A DNA stretch of 17,500 bases, taken from Botryococcus braunii (taxonomy: Eukaryota > Chlorophyta > Trebouxiophyceae). The DNA lies in NCBI GenBank assembly GCA_002005505.1, contig MVGU01000843.1:95001-112500 (forward strand), read 5' to 3'. The notes beneath the pieces are model-generated. The model was not told the DNA's origin. It made no database searches and worked only from the letters and a program-made list of their open reading frames with translations. Shown in pieces: positions 1 to 7,199 of this stretch (its first letter is position 1; the number at the start of each line of letters is the position of its first letter). A program made the position numbers and the translations under genes.

Positions 1-134
1 GCCCTCCGCGAGAAAGTTTCTAAGGTAAACACGCGCCGCGCAAATCCCTAGAATTGTGTCAGTGACACTGTCACACTGCATCCAGAGGGTTCGCGGAGCT
101 GTTGTACTGCGTCGATAGGGATGTCGGCCCTGAT

Positions 135-865
135 GGATGGAGGGTGTTCGAGACCGGGGGGAATGGTTTCTTAATTGGTTTGCGACTTTGTTGGCTTACG
201 GTAGTCCAGAGATGGCATGCAGTAGTCGGACTGATTGCATACGGGTTGGCTTTTGGCCCATGGGGGACGCAAGAGCTCTCGTATCGGCGCTGTTTTCTTC
301 ACGGATTATTGAAACTGCGTGGCGCTTAAACGGTGCAGGGGAATCTTGAGTTTTGCAGCAGTCATTGTCCAGTCGGTGGACAACCATGGGAAGCCCGGGT
401 GTGGGTCTTGTGCGGAACCGCAGTGCGCTTTGACGAAATAAAAGCGGGCAGACGTCGAGTCTTACTCCAGGCGATGGTTCTTTATATTCGGTTCCCGAGT
501 GGATGGAGGGTGTTCGAGACCGGGGAGAATGGTTTCTCAATCGGCTCCCGACTTTGCTGGCTTACGGTAGTCCAGAGTGTGCATGTCTGTAGTCGGACTG
601 CTTTCATACGGGCTAGCTGTTGGCCAATGGGAAACGCAAGGGGACCTCATATCTGGGCTGTTGTCTTCGCGGATTATGAAGCTGCTTGGCGGCTTAACGG
701 TGCGGGGGACCCTTGAGTTTCGCAGCAGTCACTGTCCAGTCGGGGGACAACCACGGGAAAGCCCGGGTGGGGGCCTTGTGCGGACTGATGAAGTTAAAGC
801 GAGCAGATGTCGAGTCTTATTCCAGGCAATGGTTCTCTACATTCGGTTCCCGACTGGAGTCTTGA
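135..865. repeat. Tandem duplication, two units of about 366 bp
   Basis: Two consecutive units start with GGATGGAGGGTGTTCGAGAC, at 135 and 501, and stay alignable along their length. Shared landmarks include the GTAGTCCAGAG and CAGTCGG...GGACAACCA blocks and the end of the unit (GGTTCTNTANATTCGGTTCCCGA). Substitutions and small indels are scattered throughout, so this is not a recent duplication. The short open frames in both units differ in frame and are interrupted; I do not believe any of them codes. I do not recognise the repeat. Confidence 0.85.
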
Positions 866-1355
866 TGGATTCGGATTGGCCTAATGAAGCCTATGTATAC
901 GGAAGCCAGGGCACAGTCCGGAGGGCTTCGGAACGGGTTCACGGGCAGGGAACAATGCAATGGGAAAACGAAAGAAAGCCAGCGAAGCCATGGACATGGA
1001 AAGGAGCTTAAAATTTCTAGCATTCGAGGCAGATCTAAGCGAACCCGCAAGCCAGTCAAGCTCCTCACAGGGAGGGATGATCTGAGAATCGGGAAACGCA
1101 CGGGGTGCTCGCGGGAGAGGGCACCGGGTACGTATACGGGAGGCAACCTGGATCAACCAGGTCATCGACGCATTGACAAAATAGAAGCGGGCGGAGGTCC
1201 AGGAAATTTTTCTTTAAGTTTGGCCTGACTGGAGGCTTGATGGATTCAAATTGACCTCATGAAGCCTGTGGATACGTAACCCGGAGGGCTTTGGATCGGA
1301 TCGATGTGCATGGAACGGTGCAATTGGGAAAGCAAAGAAAGACAGGCGAAGCCAC
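784..1355. repeat. Further diverged partial unit of the upstream tandem repeat
   Basis: The stretch around 861-990 is repeated, more diverged, around 1236-1352. Both carry CTTGATGGATTC, then TGAAGCCT, then CGGAGGGCTT, then a purine-rich GGGAAA...GAAAG block and GGCGAAGCCA or AGCGAAGCCA. The spacing is 362-375 bp, close to the 366-bp period upstream, so the duplication history probably involved three or more units. No protein or RNA gene is recognisable here. Confidence 0.65.
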
Positions 1356-1438
1356 TTCCATGAGCAGCAGTCCTTTGTTCATTGCGGGGTCTTGGCACCC
1401 AAGATTGTCTCAGGGCATGGCGGCCGACCCGGGATTTG

Positions 1439-1529
1439 ATATAGCCACCATGGGACAACCTTTCAGGCACAGGGTTCCAAACACGGGCCCGAACCCTGTA
1501 CCTGAAAGGTTGTCCCATGCTGGCTATAT
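1439..1529. repeat. Short inverted repeat (39-bp arms, 13-bp loop)
   Basis: The arm at 1439-1477 (ATATAGCC...GGGACAACCTTTCAGG...AGGGTTC) is matched in reverse complement by 1491-1529 with only a few mismatches. The loop is 13 bp. The sequence would form a strong hairpin. It has no visible target duplication, so it may be a miniature inverted-repeat element or a chance product of an inverted duplication. Confidence 0.85.
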
Positions 1530-1624
1530 GACTCGAGAGTAACCATATACTCTACCAGCAATGATGTGGTCAGTAAAGCCTCCATTCGACTGAGCATCGA
1601 GATCGATGTGATCATCTCAAGAGG

Positions 1625-1629
1625 AAGGG
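1625..1629. other. Target-site duplication AAGGG, left copy (outer LTR element)
   Basis: AAGGG directly precedes the left LTR of the outer element. The same five bases directly follow the right LTR at 3951-3955. A 5-bp duplication is the normal footprint of LTR-retrotransposon integrase. Confidence 0.9.
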
Positions 1630-1781
1630 TGTGGCGCTCAGCGGAATTCGAACCCGGGACTGTCGCCCGGCGTGGGATTGTGCTCTCCACCCAAAAGGAG
1701 CAACCACGTGTTCGGAGTACGGAGAGGGTAATTCTCTCGGATATTAACCGATCGAGCCGGGGACGCATTCCGCGCGTTACA
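1630..1781 (-). repeat. Outer element 3' LTR (152 bp) with tRNA-like sequence
   Basis: On the minus strand this LTR runs from TGTAACGCGCGG to GCGCCACA. Its last 75 bases or so resemble a tRNA: a D-arm-like GCTCCTTTTGGGTGGAGAGC (box A-like) and, about 40 bases on, GGGTTCGAATTCC (box B-like, one base off the GGTTCGANNCC consensus). GTGGT and GCCAC can pair as a short acceptor-like stem. No good anticodon arm is visible, so I do not call a tRNA gene. Confidence 0.9.
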
Positions 1782-1795
1782 TCTCCCCCCTTAAG
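1782..1795 (-). other. Polypurine tract of the outer element
   Basis: Read on the minus strand, CTTAAGGGGGGAGA lies directly before the TGTAAC start of the 3' LTR. This is the position where plus-strand cDNA synthesis is primed in LTR elements. The same motif with a longer G run precedes the inner element's 3' LTR. Confidence 0.85.
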
Positions 1796-1909
1796 AGGAA
1801 ACCCCCCGCTTAGGAGTTGGGCACCTCGGATTAGGTAGGCTCTGTGTCGACTCTGCGATCCACAGGAGCTCGGCTCTTCTGGCCTCTACCCGATTGGGAG
1901 AAAGAGACG

Positions 1910-1914
1910 CCCCA
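1910..1914. other. Target-site duplication CCCCA, left copy (inner LTR element)
   Basis: CCCCA directly precedes the inner element's first LTR and is repeated directly after its last LTR at 3756-3760. The duplicated bases lie within the internal domain of the outer element, which shows the order of insertion. Confidence 0.9.
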
Positions 1915-2202
1915 TGTAACGGTCTCCTCGTATTGCTGTAGTCATAGCTTCCGCCTGTGACATGTGGGGATTCTACTCGTTACCCGTTACAAGTGCTCCA
2001 CCGGCTCTTGGCGGGATATTCCTAGCTGGCTCCTATGTACCTCCTATCGGGGGGGTACTCGCCCGAGCCTATGGAGGGAAGTAGGGCGCCATGCTATGGC
2101 ATTGGGCATTGATTACTGACTCAGAGAGTAATCTTACTTGTAACGAGCTCCGTGTCTCAACTATTATTCCCTTTCTCTTCCCTTGCATTGCTGAGTACTA
2201 CA
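1915..2202 (+). repeat. Inner element 5' LTR (288 bp)
   Basis: It begins TGTAACGGTCTCC and ends GAGTACTACA, the TG...CA pattern expected of LTRs. It differs from the 3' LTR by two substitutions and one base in a G run. Its first 13 bases match the solo LTR starting at 11808. Confidence 0.93.
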
Positions 2203-2204
2203 AG

Positions 2205-2220
2205 TGGTATCGCCGATACC
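2205..2220. other. Palindromic primer-binding-site-like sequence at the centre of the LTR palindrome
   Basis: Two bases after the LTR lies TGGTATCG, which resembles the PBS complementary to an initiator-Met-type tRNA 3' end (TGGTATC...). It is followed by a single C at 2213 and then CGATACCA, its exact inverse. The symmetry axis of the LTR/LTR palindrome is this C. The outer element shares the first eight bases at the same 2-bp distance from its LTR. Confidence 0.75.
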
Positions 2221-2223
2221 ACT

Positions 2224-2511
2224 TGTAGTACTCAGCAATGCAAGGGAAGAGAAAGGGAATAATAGTTGAGACACGGAGCTCGTTACAAGTAAGATTACTC
2301 TCTGAGTCAGTAATCAATGCCCAATGCCATAGCATGGCGCCCTACTTCCCTCCATAGGCTCGGGCGAGTACCCCCCGGATAGGAGGTACATAGGAGCCAG
2401 CTAGGAATATCCCGCCAAGATCCGGTGGAGCACTTGTAACGGGTAACGAGTAGAATCCCCACATGTCACAGGCGGAAGCTATGACTACAGCAATACGAGG
2501 AGACCGTTACA
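2224..2511 (-). repeat. Inverted third LTR copy inside the inner element
   Basis: This is the reverse complement of the LTR at 1915-2202, full length, with two substitutions. Its outer edge carries the inverted polypurine tract (2512-2526), so it is a copy of the 3' LTR environment on one side and of the PBS environment on the other. With the 5' LTR it forms a spacer-free palindrome of almost 600 bp. Confidence 0.93.
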
Positions 2512-2859
2512 TCTCCCCCCCCTTAAATCGCGTCCCCCCTTCGGTAACTGCCTGAAATGGGCACTAACGGGATACAAATGGCAGTACGACTGAAGCTGTA
2601 CATGTCCCATACCATGACAACCTAGCCAGGGACTTGTGAATGCGACATGTCTACACGTGCACGGCACGTTCACGTGCACGGTGCTGTAATTAGTTAGCCA
2701 CCGAGGGAAATCAGTAAGGGAACGACCCTTACTGCCATGACACTGGGTTAAGTTACTGGGGTGTACTACTCCTACACAACCAGGGCTTCAGCCCACTTCA
2801 GTCCGGAATTTCCCATTTGGGTGATCTCCTGAAGTGCTGCGAGCCAAATAAAGATGGTG
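2224..2859. repeat. Left arm of a 636-bp inverted repeat
   Basis: It pairs with 3120-3755. The arm contains the inverted LTR, the inverted polypurine tract and arm B. Mismatches are rare (for example ACTGCC against ACAGCC, and TTAAATCG against TTAAGTCG). The arm ends inside the matching AAGATGGTG/CACCATCTT. Arm B itself has no recognisable gene. Confidence 0.92.
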
Positions 2860-2914
2860 GGGACACTGGGGACCCTCTCTGTGTGTCTCAAGGATTTGGC
2901 AAACGTTGCCGAGT

Positions 2915-2964
<50 letters not shown>

Positions 2965-3119
2965 GACCTTGGGTTGGCACGTGACCAGGGACATCACGGG
3001 ACGCCGTCGTTCCTGCAGCACGGACAACCCAGACTCAGCGTGGATCCTGATCAAATCCACGCTCGCATGCCCAAATGTGGGGCATAACATGGTTCCCAAG
3101 GTGAACTAAGATGGAAGCG
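2860..3119. other. Spacer of the inner inverted repeat, with A45
   Basis: This 260-bp segment is single copy in the window. It includes an uninterrupted run of 45 A (2916-2960) and a short inverted pair GCGTGGAT/ATCCACGC near 3038-3062. There is no coding evidence. The A run on the plus strand could be a relic of a polyadenylated RNA or a slippage-expanded tract. Confidence 0.8.
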
Positions 3120-3454
3120 CACCATCTTTATTTGGCTCGCAGCACTTCAGGAGATCACCCAAATGGGAAATTCCGGACTGAAGTGGGCTGAAGCCCTGGT
3201 TGTGTAGGAGTAGTACACCCCAGTAACTTAACCCAGTGTCATGGCTGTAAGGGTCGTTCCCTTACTGATTTCCCTCGGTGGCTAACTAATTACAGCACCG
3301 TGCACGTGAACGTGCCGTGCACGTGTAGACATGTCGCATTCACAAGTCCCTGGCTAGGTTGTCATGGTATGGGACATGTACAGCTTCAGTCGTACTGCCA
3401 TTTGTATCCCGTTAGTGCCCATTTCAGGCAGTTACCGAAGGGGGGACGCGACTT

Positions 3455-3468
3455 AAGGGGGGGGGAGA
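3455..3468 (+). other. Polypurine tract of the inner element
   Basis: AA, nine G and AGA directly precede the 3' LTR start TGTAAC. It follows TT to give the same CTTAAG...AGA layout as in the outer element, which ties the two element types to one family. Confidence 0.85.
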
Positions 3469-3755
3469 TGTAACGGTCTCCTCGTATTGCTTTAGTCATA
3501 GCTTCCGCCTGTGACATGTGGGGATTCTACTCGTTACCCGTTGCAAGTGCTCCACCGGCTCTTGGCGGGATATTCCTAGCTGGCTCCTATGTACCTCCTA
3601 TCGGGGGGTACTCGCCCGAGCCTATGGAGGGAAGTAGGGCGCCATGCTATGGCATTGGGCATTGATTACTGACTCAGAGAGTAATCTTACTTGTAACGAG
3701 CTCCGTGTCTCAACTATTATTCCCTTTCTCTTCCCTTGCATTGCTGAGTACTACA
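3469..3755 (+). repeat. Inner element 3' LTR (287 bp)
   Basis: It is nearly identical to 1915-2202: GCTTTAG instead of GCTGTAG, GTTGCAAG instead of GTTACAAG, and six instead of seven G in one run. It ends CTACA and is followed directly by the target duplication CCCCA (3756-3760). Confidence 0.93.
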
Positions 3756-3798
3756 CCCCACCCGATCGGGAGGAGAGAAACCACTCGCCGATACCAAA

Positions 3799-3950
3799 TG
3801 TGGCGCTCAGCGGAATTCGAACCCGGGACTGTCGCCCGGCGTGGGATTGTGCTCTCTACCCAAAAGGAGCAACCACGTGTTCGGAGTACGGAGAGGGTAA
3901 TTCTCTCGGATATTAACCGATCGAGCCGGGGACGCATTCCGCGCGTTACA
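3799..3950 (-). repeat. Outer element 5' LTR (152 bp) with tRNA-like sequence
   Basis: It is identical to 1630-1781 except for one C/T difference. On the minus strand it ends GCGCCACA and is followed by TT and the PBS-like TGGTATCGGCGAG. AAGGG follows its outer edge at 3951-3955. Confidence 0.92.
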
Positions 3951-4014
3951 AAGGGACTTGGTCGAGAGGTATTGGACTGTCGGCAGTAGTGCTTTCGTGC
4001 GGGAGATACATCCT

Positions 4015-4160
4015 ACTAGGTTAAAACTTAAATTCGATCGGCATGTTACCTTGGTGGGGGAACGATTCTATCCCGATGGGAGCCAGTACAAGGGCGAGTA
4101 CAGGAACGACATAACCCCTGCAGGCGAAAGTTTGTCATTGCACTTAAACTATCCCAGCCC
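4015..4160 (+). pseudogene. MORN-repeat protein fragment, plus-strand copy, first part
   Basis: The frame beginning at 3958 reads LVGERFYPDGSQYKGEYRND at about 4045-4110, which fits the MORN pattern (G.....GxxYxGexxn). MORN repeats bind membranes or serve as protein-contact strips in many protist scaffold proteins. The frame continues to 4332, but the MORN-type sequence moves into another frame after about 4233: compared with the inverted copy, one A is missing there (CAAATCC against CAAAATCC). The 5' end is not visible; the outer LTR element sits directly upstream at 1625-3955 and may have separated it from its beginning. Confidence 0.7.
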
Positions 4161-4226
4161 CAGAAGGAAGGAAGGAAGATTACATCCAAAGACTTGGGCT
4201 CCGCACCGAATCCCCCCCGAATTTAG

Positions 4227-4493
4227 GAGTCAAATCCACTGGTACTGCCGACGCGTACGTACATCACGCAGCCTCCTGAAGATCTGGTTTCTGATTGGGA
4301 CTACTCTCTCCCTCTGGCTGAACAAGCCTTGAAACCGCTCAACGGGGAAATCTCAATATGGCAACTTACCTCGGATTTTCATGGCATTGAGGGGCGGTAT
4401 AGGGGACCCTGGAGAAACGAATGTCCGAAATATAGCGGTCTGGGCATAATTCAGAACACTGATTTTACATACAAGGGCCATATACATATGTAA
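4227..4493 (+). pseudogene. MORN-repeat protein fragment, plus-strand copy, second part
   Basis: This 88-codon open stretch lies in a different frame from the piece upstream. It reads TQPPEDLVSDWDYSLPLAEQ, then GRYRGPWRNECPKYSGLG and finally TYKGH before a TAA. The YRGPWRN...SGLG and YKGH parts fit MORN repeats. The frame is blocked upstream by TAG at 4224, where the preceding part is shifted. Together with the inverted copy it indicates one ancestral coding sequence, now broken. Confidence 0.7.
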
Positions 4494-4519
4494 GAGCCAT
4501 GGCCCTTGTATATAATATC

Positions 4520-5220
4520 AGATTTCTAGAGCCATGGCCCTTGTACGGGAACTCAGGGTTCTAAATTGTCCAGACCGCTATCTTTCGGACATTCGTTTCT
4601 ATAGGGTCCCCTATACAGCCTTGTAATGCCATGAAAATCCGAGGTAAGTTGCCACGCTGAGATTTCCTCATTGAGACTTTGAAGGCTTGTCCAATTGGAG
4701 GGTACGAGTACTCCCAATCAGAAACCAGATCTTCAGGAGGGCGACGTACGTACGCGTCGACAGTATTAATGGATTTTGACTCCTAAATTCGGGGCAGATT
4801 TGGTGCGGTGCCCAAGTCTGGGGCTGGGATGGTTTGAGTCCTGTTATGGCAATCAGCGGAAGAGTATTTGACTGAGGCAAAGAGATCCGTTCATGAAGAC
4901 GAAGATAGCGACTGATTACAATGCGTGAAGTTCTCGTCTTAAATGTGACGCAGAGCGGCCAATTATAGAATGTACGCGTTCATCTAAGTATATATGAAAA
5001 CCAGAGAGAACTGTACGGGATCTCCCCATGCACGCATATGAAGTACAAGGTAATGGTTGTCTTTACAAGTCCAATGACAAAATGTCGCCTGCAAGGGTTA
5101 TTTCGTTCCTGAACTCGCCCGTGTACCGGCTCCCATTGGCATAGCTATCCCCTATATCTATAGAAGCATTCCCAGTACGGTAACATGGCGATCGAATTCA
5201 AGTTAAACCTATTACTCCCC
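4520..5220 (-). pseudogene. MORN-repeat protein fragment, inverted copy
   Basis: On the minus strand, around 5150-5080, the sequence reads YANGSRYTGEFRNEITLAGD, matching YPDGSQYKGEYRNDITPAGE of the plus copy. Further on (4880-4668) it matches TWAPH.I.PEFRSQ and TRTY of the plus copy, then shifts frame near 4740, where about four bases are missing. It goes on to a YRGPYRNECPKDSGL match near 4595. About 200 bases between roughly 4880 and 5050 have no partner in the plus copy. It is a second, independently damaged copy. Confidence 0.65.
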
Positions 5221-5283
5221 GTCATCATTGCACCAAGGAACCGGGTCTGCGATTTCTTCAAAGGCAAGCCTGCATAGACCACT

Positions 5284-5810
5284 TTGGTCAACTGGATTGG
5301 GCTGGTTTGCCTGGTAGGTGGTGTAGTACTTATTTCGCGGACCACTACTAAAATTGCCACCCTCCCATATGCCATATATGGGCTGGGAGAGTGCACCCTT
5401 CAAGGCAATGTTCTGGGGGCATACATATGTAATGGGGACAGGTACAAGAAGGAAAAAAACAACGTCAAGCGCCATGGCGTGGGAGACTTTATTTGCAAAG
5501 ATGGGAACACATACAAGGGCGAGTTCCAATATATTGCCGTATATACGGCAAGCTCCATGGCCTAGGAGAGTTCACCGGTGATCCTCGACCTCTAAAGGAT
5601 TTTCTGCAAGTGGACCCCAACTTTGGTGCGTTAGATTGGCGGATGGCAGAACAACAGATTTGATGGTCTAGGATCTATCACGTATCTCAATGGAATAATG
5701 TCTCAATGTTTTCAGAAGGAAAAGTCGAATCTATATTTAAGATGGACGGTACCGAAGATAGCTTCAAGGAGGTAATCAAGAACGTCATATTTCATTATGA
5801 AAAGTCCTGA
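5284..5810 (+). pseudogene. MORN-repeat protein C-terminal part, frameshifted
   Basis: Three plus-strand frames follow one another. From 5284, YAIYGLGECTLQG, then HGVGDFICKDGNTYKGEF; from 5541, IYGKLHGLGEFTG up to TGA at 5661-5663; from 5712, an acidic tail starting SEGKVESIFKMDGTEDS and ending at TGA 5808-5810. HGVGDF...G.TYKGEF and YGKLHGLGEFT are clear MORN units. Real genes could have introns here, but the shifts are too close together for normal introns, so I favour a decayed gene. It probably belongs to the same gene family as the inverted pair just upstream. Confidence 0.65.
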
Positions 5811-5911
5811 TGAAAAGTTGAGACGATGGGGAGCGGGGGAGTGATGCAAGCCTCTGATACGGGCTCATGACCAGCTGCAGCCTTTCCCAGCTGTGGTTTG
5901 CTATATCAGTC

Positions 5912-5913
<2 letters not shown>

Positions 5914-6007
<94 letters not shown>

Positions 6008-6049
6008 CGCGCGCACACACGCGCACACACATACACACGCACACACACG
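5914..6049. repeat. Compound microsatellite (TG)n-(GC)n-(AC)n
   Basis: An uninterrupted (TG) run of about 43 units passes into GC alternation and then into interrupted AC alternation. The whole tract is alternating purine-pyrimidine and its ends are mutually complementary. Open frames across it are low-complexity artefacts. Confidence 0.98.
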
Positions 6050-6200
6050 TTGCCGTTCCTGTCCTGAAAATCATATCCAGCACTACCTAGCATGCATGAT
6101 GTTAAACCTAACTGATTACTGATCCGAATGTAACACTTGTGCATTTGCATTCCATACATGATGCAGCATAAGGTTATCATTACGTACGGCATCAAAGTGT

Positions 6201-6215
6201 ACACACACACACACA

Positions 6216-6295
<80 letters not shown>
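6201..6295. repeat. (AC)n microsatellite
   Basis: About 47 AC units with one TC interruption. It is complementary to the (TG) tract about 200 bp upstream. Confidence 0.98.
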
Positions 6296-6298
<3 letters not shown>

Positions 6299-6430
6299 CT
6301 GTAATTCCAATTATAACAGTTATAGCTTCAGCTTGAGAAAACAAGGGATCTTCCACGTACGCGATGTTCAACGTTGATGTGATTGAATGTTCTTCTTCAC
6401 TTATAAATCGTTCTTGTGAGAGCCTACGTT

Positions 6431-7190
6431 TTATCTTACAAACGTGTTTGGTGCTGTCGAACCCTTCTGTTGCTTCCCCTGTTTCGGAGGTTGCAGAGGC
6501 CCTGAGTAGTAGAACTCCTCCGTACGGAGGGGTACATGTTGGATGGTACGCGGATTGACACTAGTGGATTGGCCCCTGGGTAAGGACGAGCCTCCCCGTT
6601 GGGTACCATTCCCCGTAGATGTTTCAACCCTCTGCGCTCCCCTAGTAAGGACCGCACCACACTGATGAGTAAACGTCACTGCAGCCAGAAGATGATCAGG
6701 GCACCTACTTAAGAAATCAGCAACGTTTGCTCGGCCCGATTCGTAGTTCCATTCGTAATGCAAGCGAGATAAGAACTCGTGCCAACGGGATTGGAGTTGT
6801 GAGAGCACGCTCTATGTTCCAAAGAACTGGGACTGTGGAACTATGATCAGTTATGATCGTGATTCCCACTGCTCCTTCCAGGTAAGGACGTCATACTTTG
6901 AAGTTGTAAATTTCTGCTCTCAATTCTTGTTCAGTCACACTATAGTTCTTTTCAGCGTCCGTGAGTCTCTTACTATTGTAAGCAATGACATTATGGTCTT
7001 GCAAAAAGACTCCACCCATCTCGAAGCCAGATGCTTCACAGATTACCGTGAAAGGCTTGGTAAAATCAAGTGCCTTAAGTACGGGTGCGGACGTGAGAGC
7101 ATCGTTTAGACCATGAAAGAAAGATTCACATGCAGAGGTCCAAACAACAGGAGATTTGCGTATAATAAGCTTAAACTTATGCAATTGCAT
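6431..7190 (-). pseudogene. Ty3/gypsy-type reverse transcriptase-RNase H remnant
   Basis: On the minus strand from 7190 the frame carries the usual end of the RT and start of RNase H: LTSAPVL, then KPFTVICEASGFEMGGVFLQ, then IAYNSKRLTDAEKNYSVTEQ and EL. A TGA at 6893-6891 replaces the conserved W of the (V/T)WRxYLEG motif; the reading resumes as RPYLEGAVGITIITDHSS. A frameshift near 6806 follows, then SRWHEFLSRLHYEWNYESGR and ANVADFLSR, the RNase H end. The first catalytic Asp of the usual DAS motif is Glu here. The TDHSS motif is retained. Upstream RT, protease and gag, downstream integrase and LTRs are not recognised. It is a dead fragment; the sequence after 6690 is not assignable. Confidence 0.9.
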
Positions 7191-7199
7191 AGTTATAAC

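Larger units (their letters stand above)
1915..3755 (+). mobile_element. Inner non-autonomous LTR element with an inverted internal copy of its own 3' end
   Basis: Its order is: LTR (1915-2202), PBS-like TGGTATCG (2205-2212), the same PBS and LTR inverted (2214-2511), inverted polypurine tract (2512-2526), arm B (to 2859), spacer with A45 (2860-3119), arm B inverted (3120-3454), polypurine tract (3455-3468), LTR (3469-3755). TGTAAC...CTACA termini and CCCCA duplications flank the whole composite, so it integrated as one unit. The three LTR copies differ at only 2-4 positions. There is no protein-coding capacity; open frames here are short or low-complexity. Known TRIM or LARD elements have no inverted third LTR of this kind. 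An assembly chimera is possible, but it would have to coincide exactly with element boundaries. Confidence 0.9.
3120..3755. repeat. Right arm of the 636-bp inverted repeat
   Basis: This is the reverse complement of 2224-2859, of identical length (636 bp) because a one-base loss in the LTR is balanced by one extra G in the polypurine tract. It contains arm B, the polypurine tract and the 3' LTR in the orientation expected of a plus-strand element. Confidence 0.92.
1630..3950 (-). mobile_element. Outer miniature LTR retrotransposon (TRIM-type), minus strand, interrupted by a nested element
   Basis: Two 152-bp direct terminal repeats (1630-1781 and 3799-3950) differ at one base (C at 1688, T at 3857), so the insertion is young. 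They begin TGTAAC and end CACA when read on the minus strand. The 5' LTR (right side) is followed after two bases by a primer-binding-site-like TGGTATCGGCGAGTGG at 3796-3781. The 3' LTR (left side) is preceded by a polypurine tract, CTTAAGGGGGGAGA, at 1795-1782. The whole is flanked by AAGGG. Removing the nested element (1915-3755 plus one 5-bp duplication) leaves about 475 bp, with an internal domain of about 170 bp and no coding capacity. That size is typical of TRIM elements, which depend on enzymes from autonomous relatives. Confidence 0.93.
4015..5220. repeat. Large imperfect inverted duplication of the MORN sequence
   Basis: The arms 4015-4500 and 4520-5220 are reverse complements with many substitutions and indels. 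Well-conserved blocks include the 4370s/4640s (ACTTACCTCGGATTTTCATG) and the 4270s/4730s (CCTCCTGAAGATCTGG). The centre, near 4510, carries GAGCCATGGCCCTTGTA twice plus its inverse. Protein-level conservation in both arms suggests both copies were once coding. Confidence 0.8.

Noticed and set aside
1630..1710. A true tRNA gene on the minus strand at the tRNA-like sequence
   Set aside because: D-arm-like and T-arm-like parts are present, but no anticodon arm with a 7-base loop can be drawn, the T stem has a mismatch, and the sequence is exactly contained in an LTR.
5785..6310. Long open frames through the TG/CA tracts
   Set aside because: Alternating Val-Cys or His-Thr peptides arise on any frame of a dinucleotide repeat without stops.
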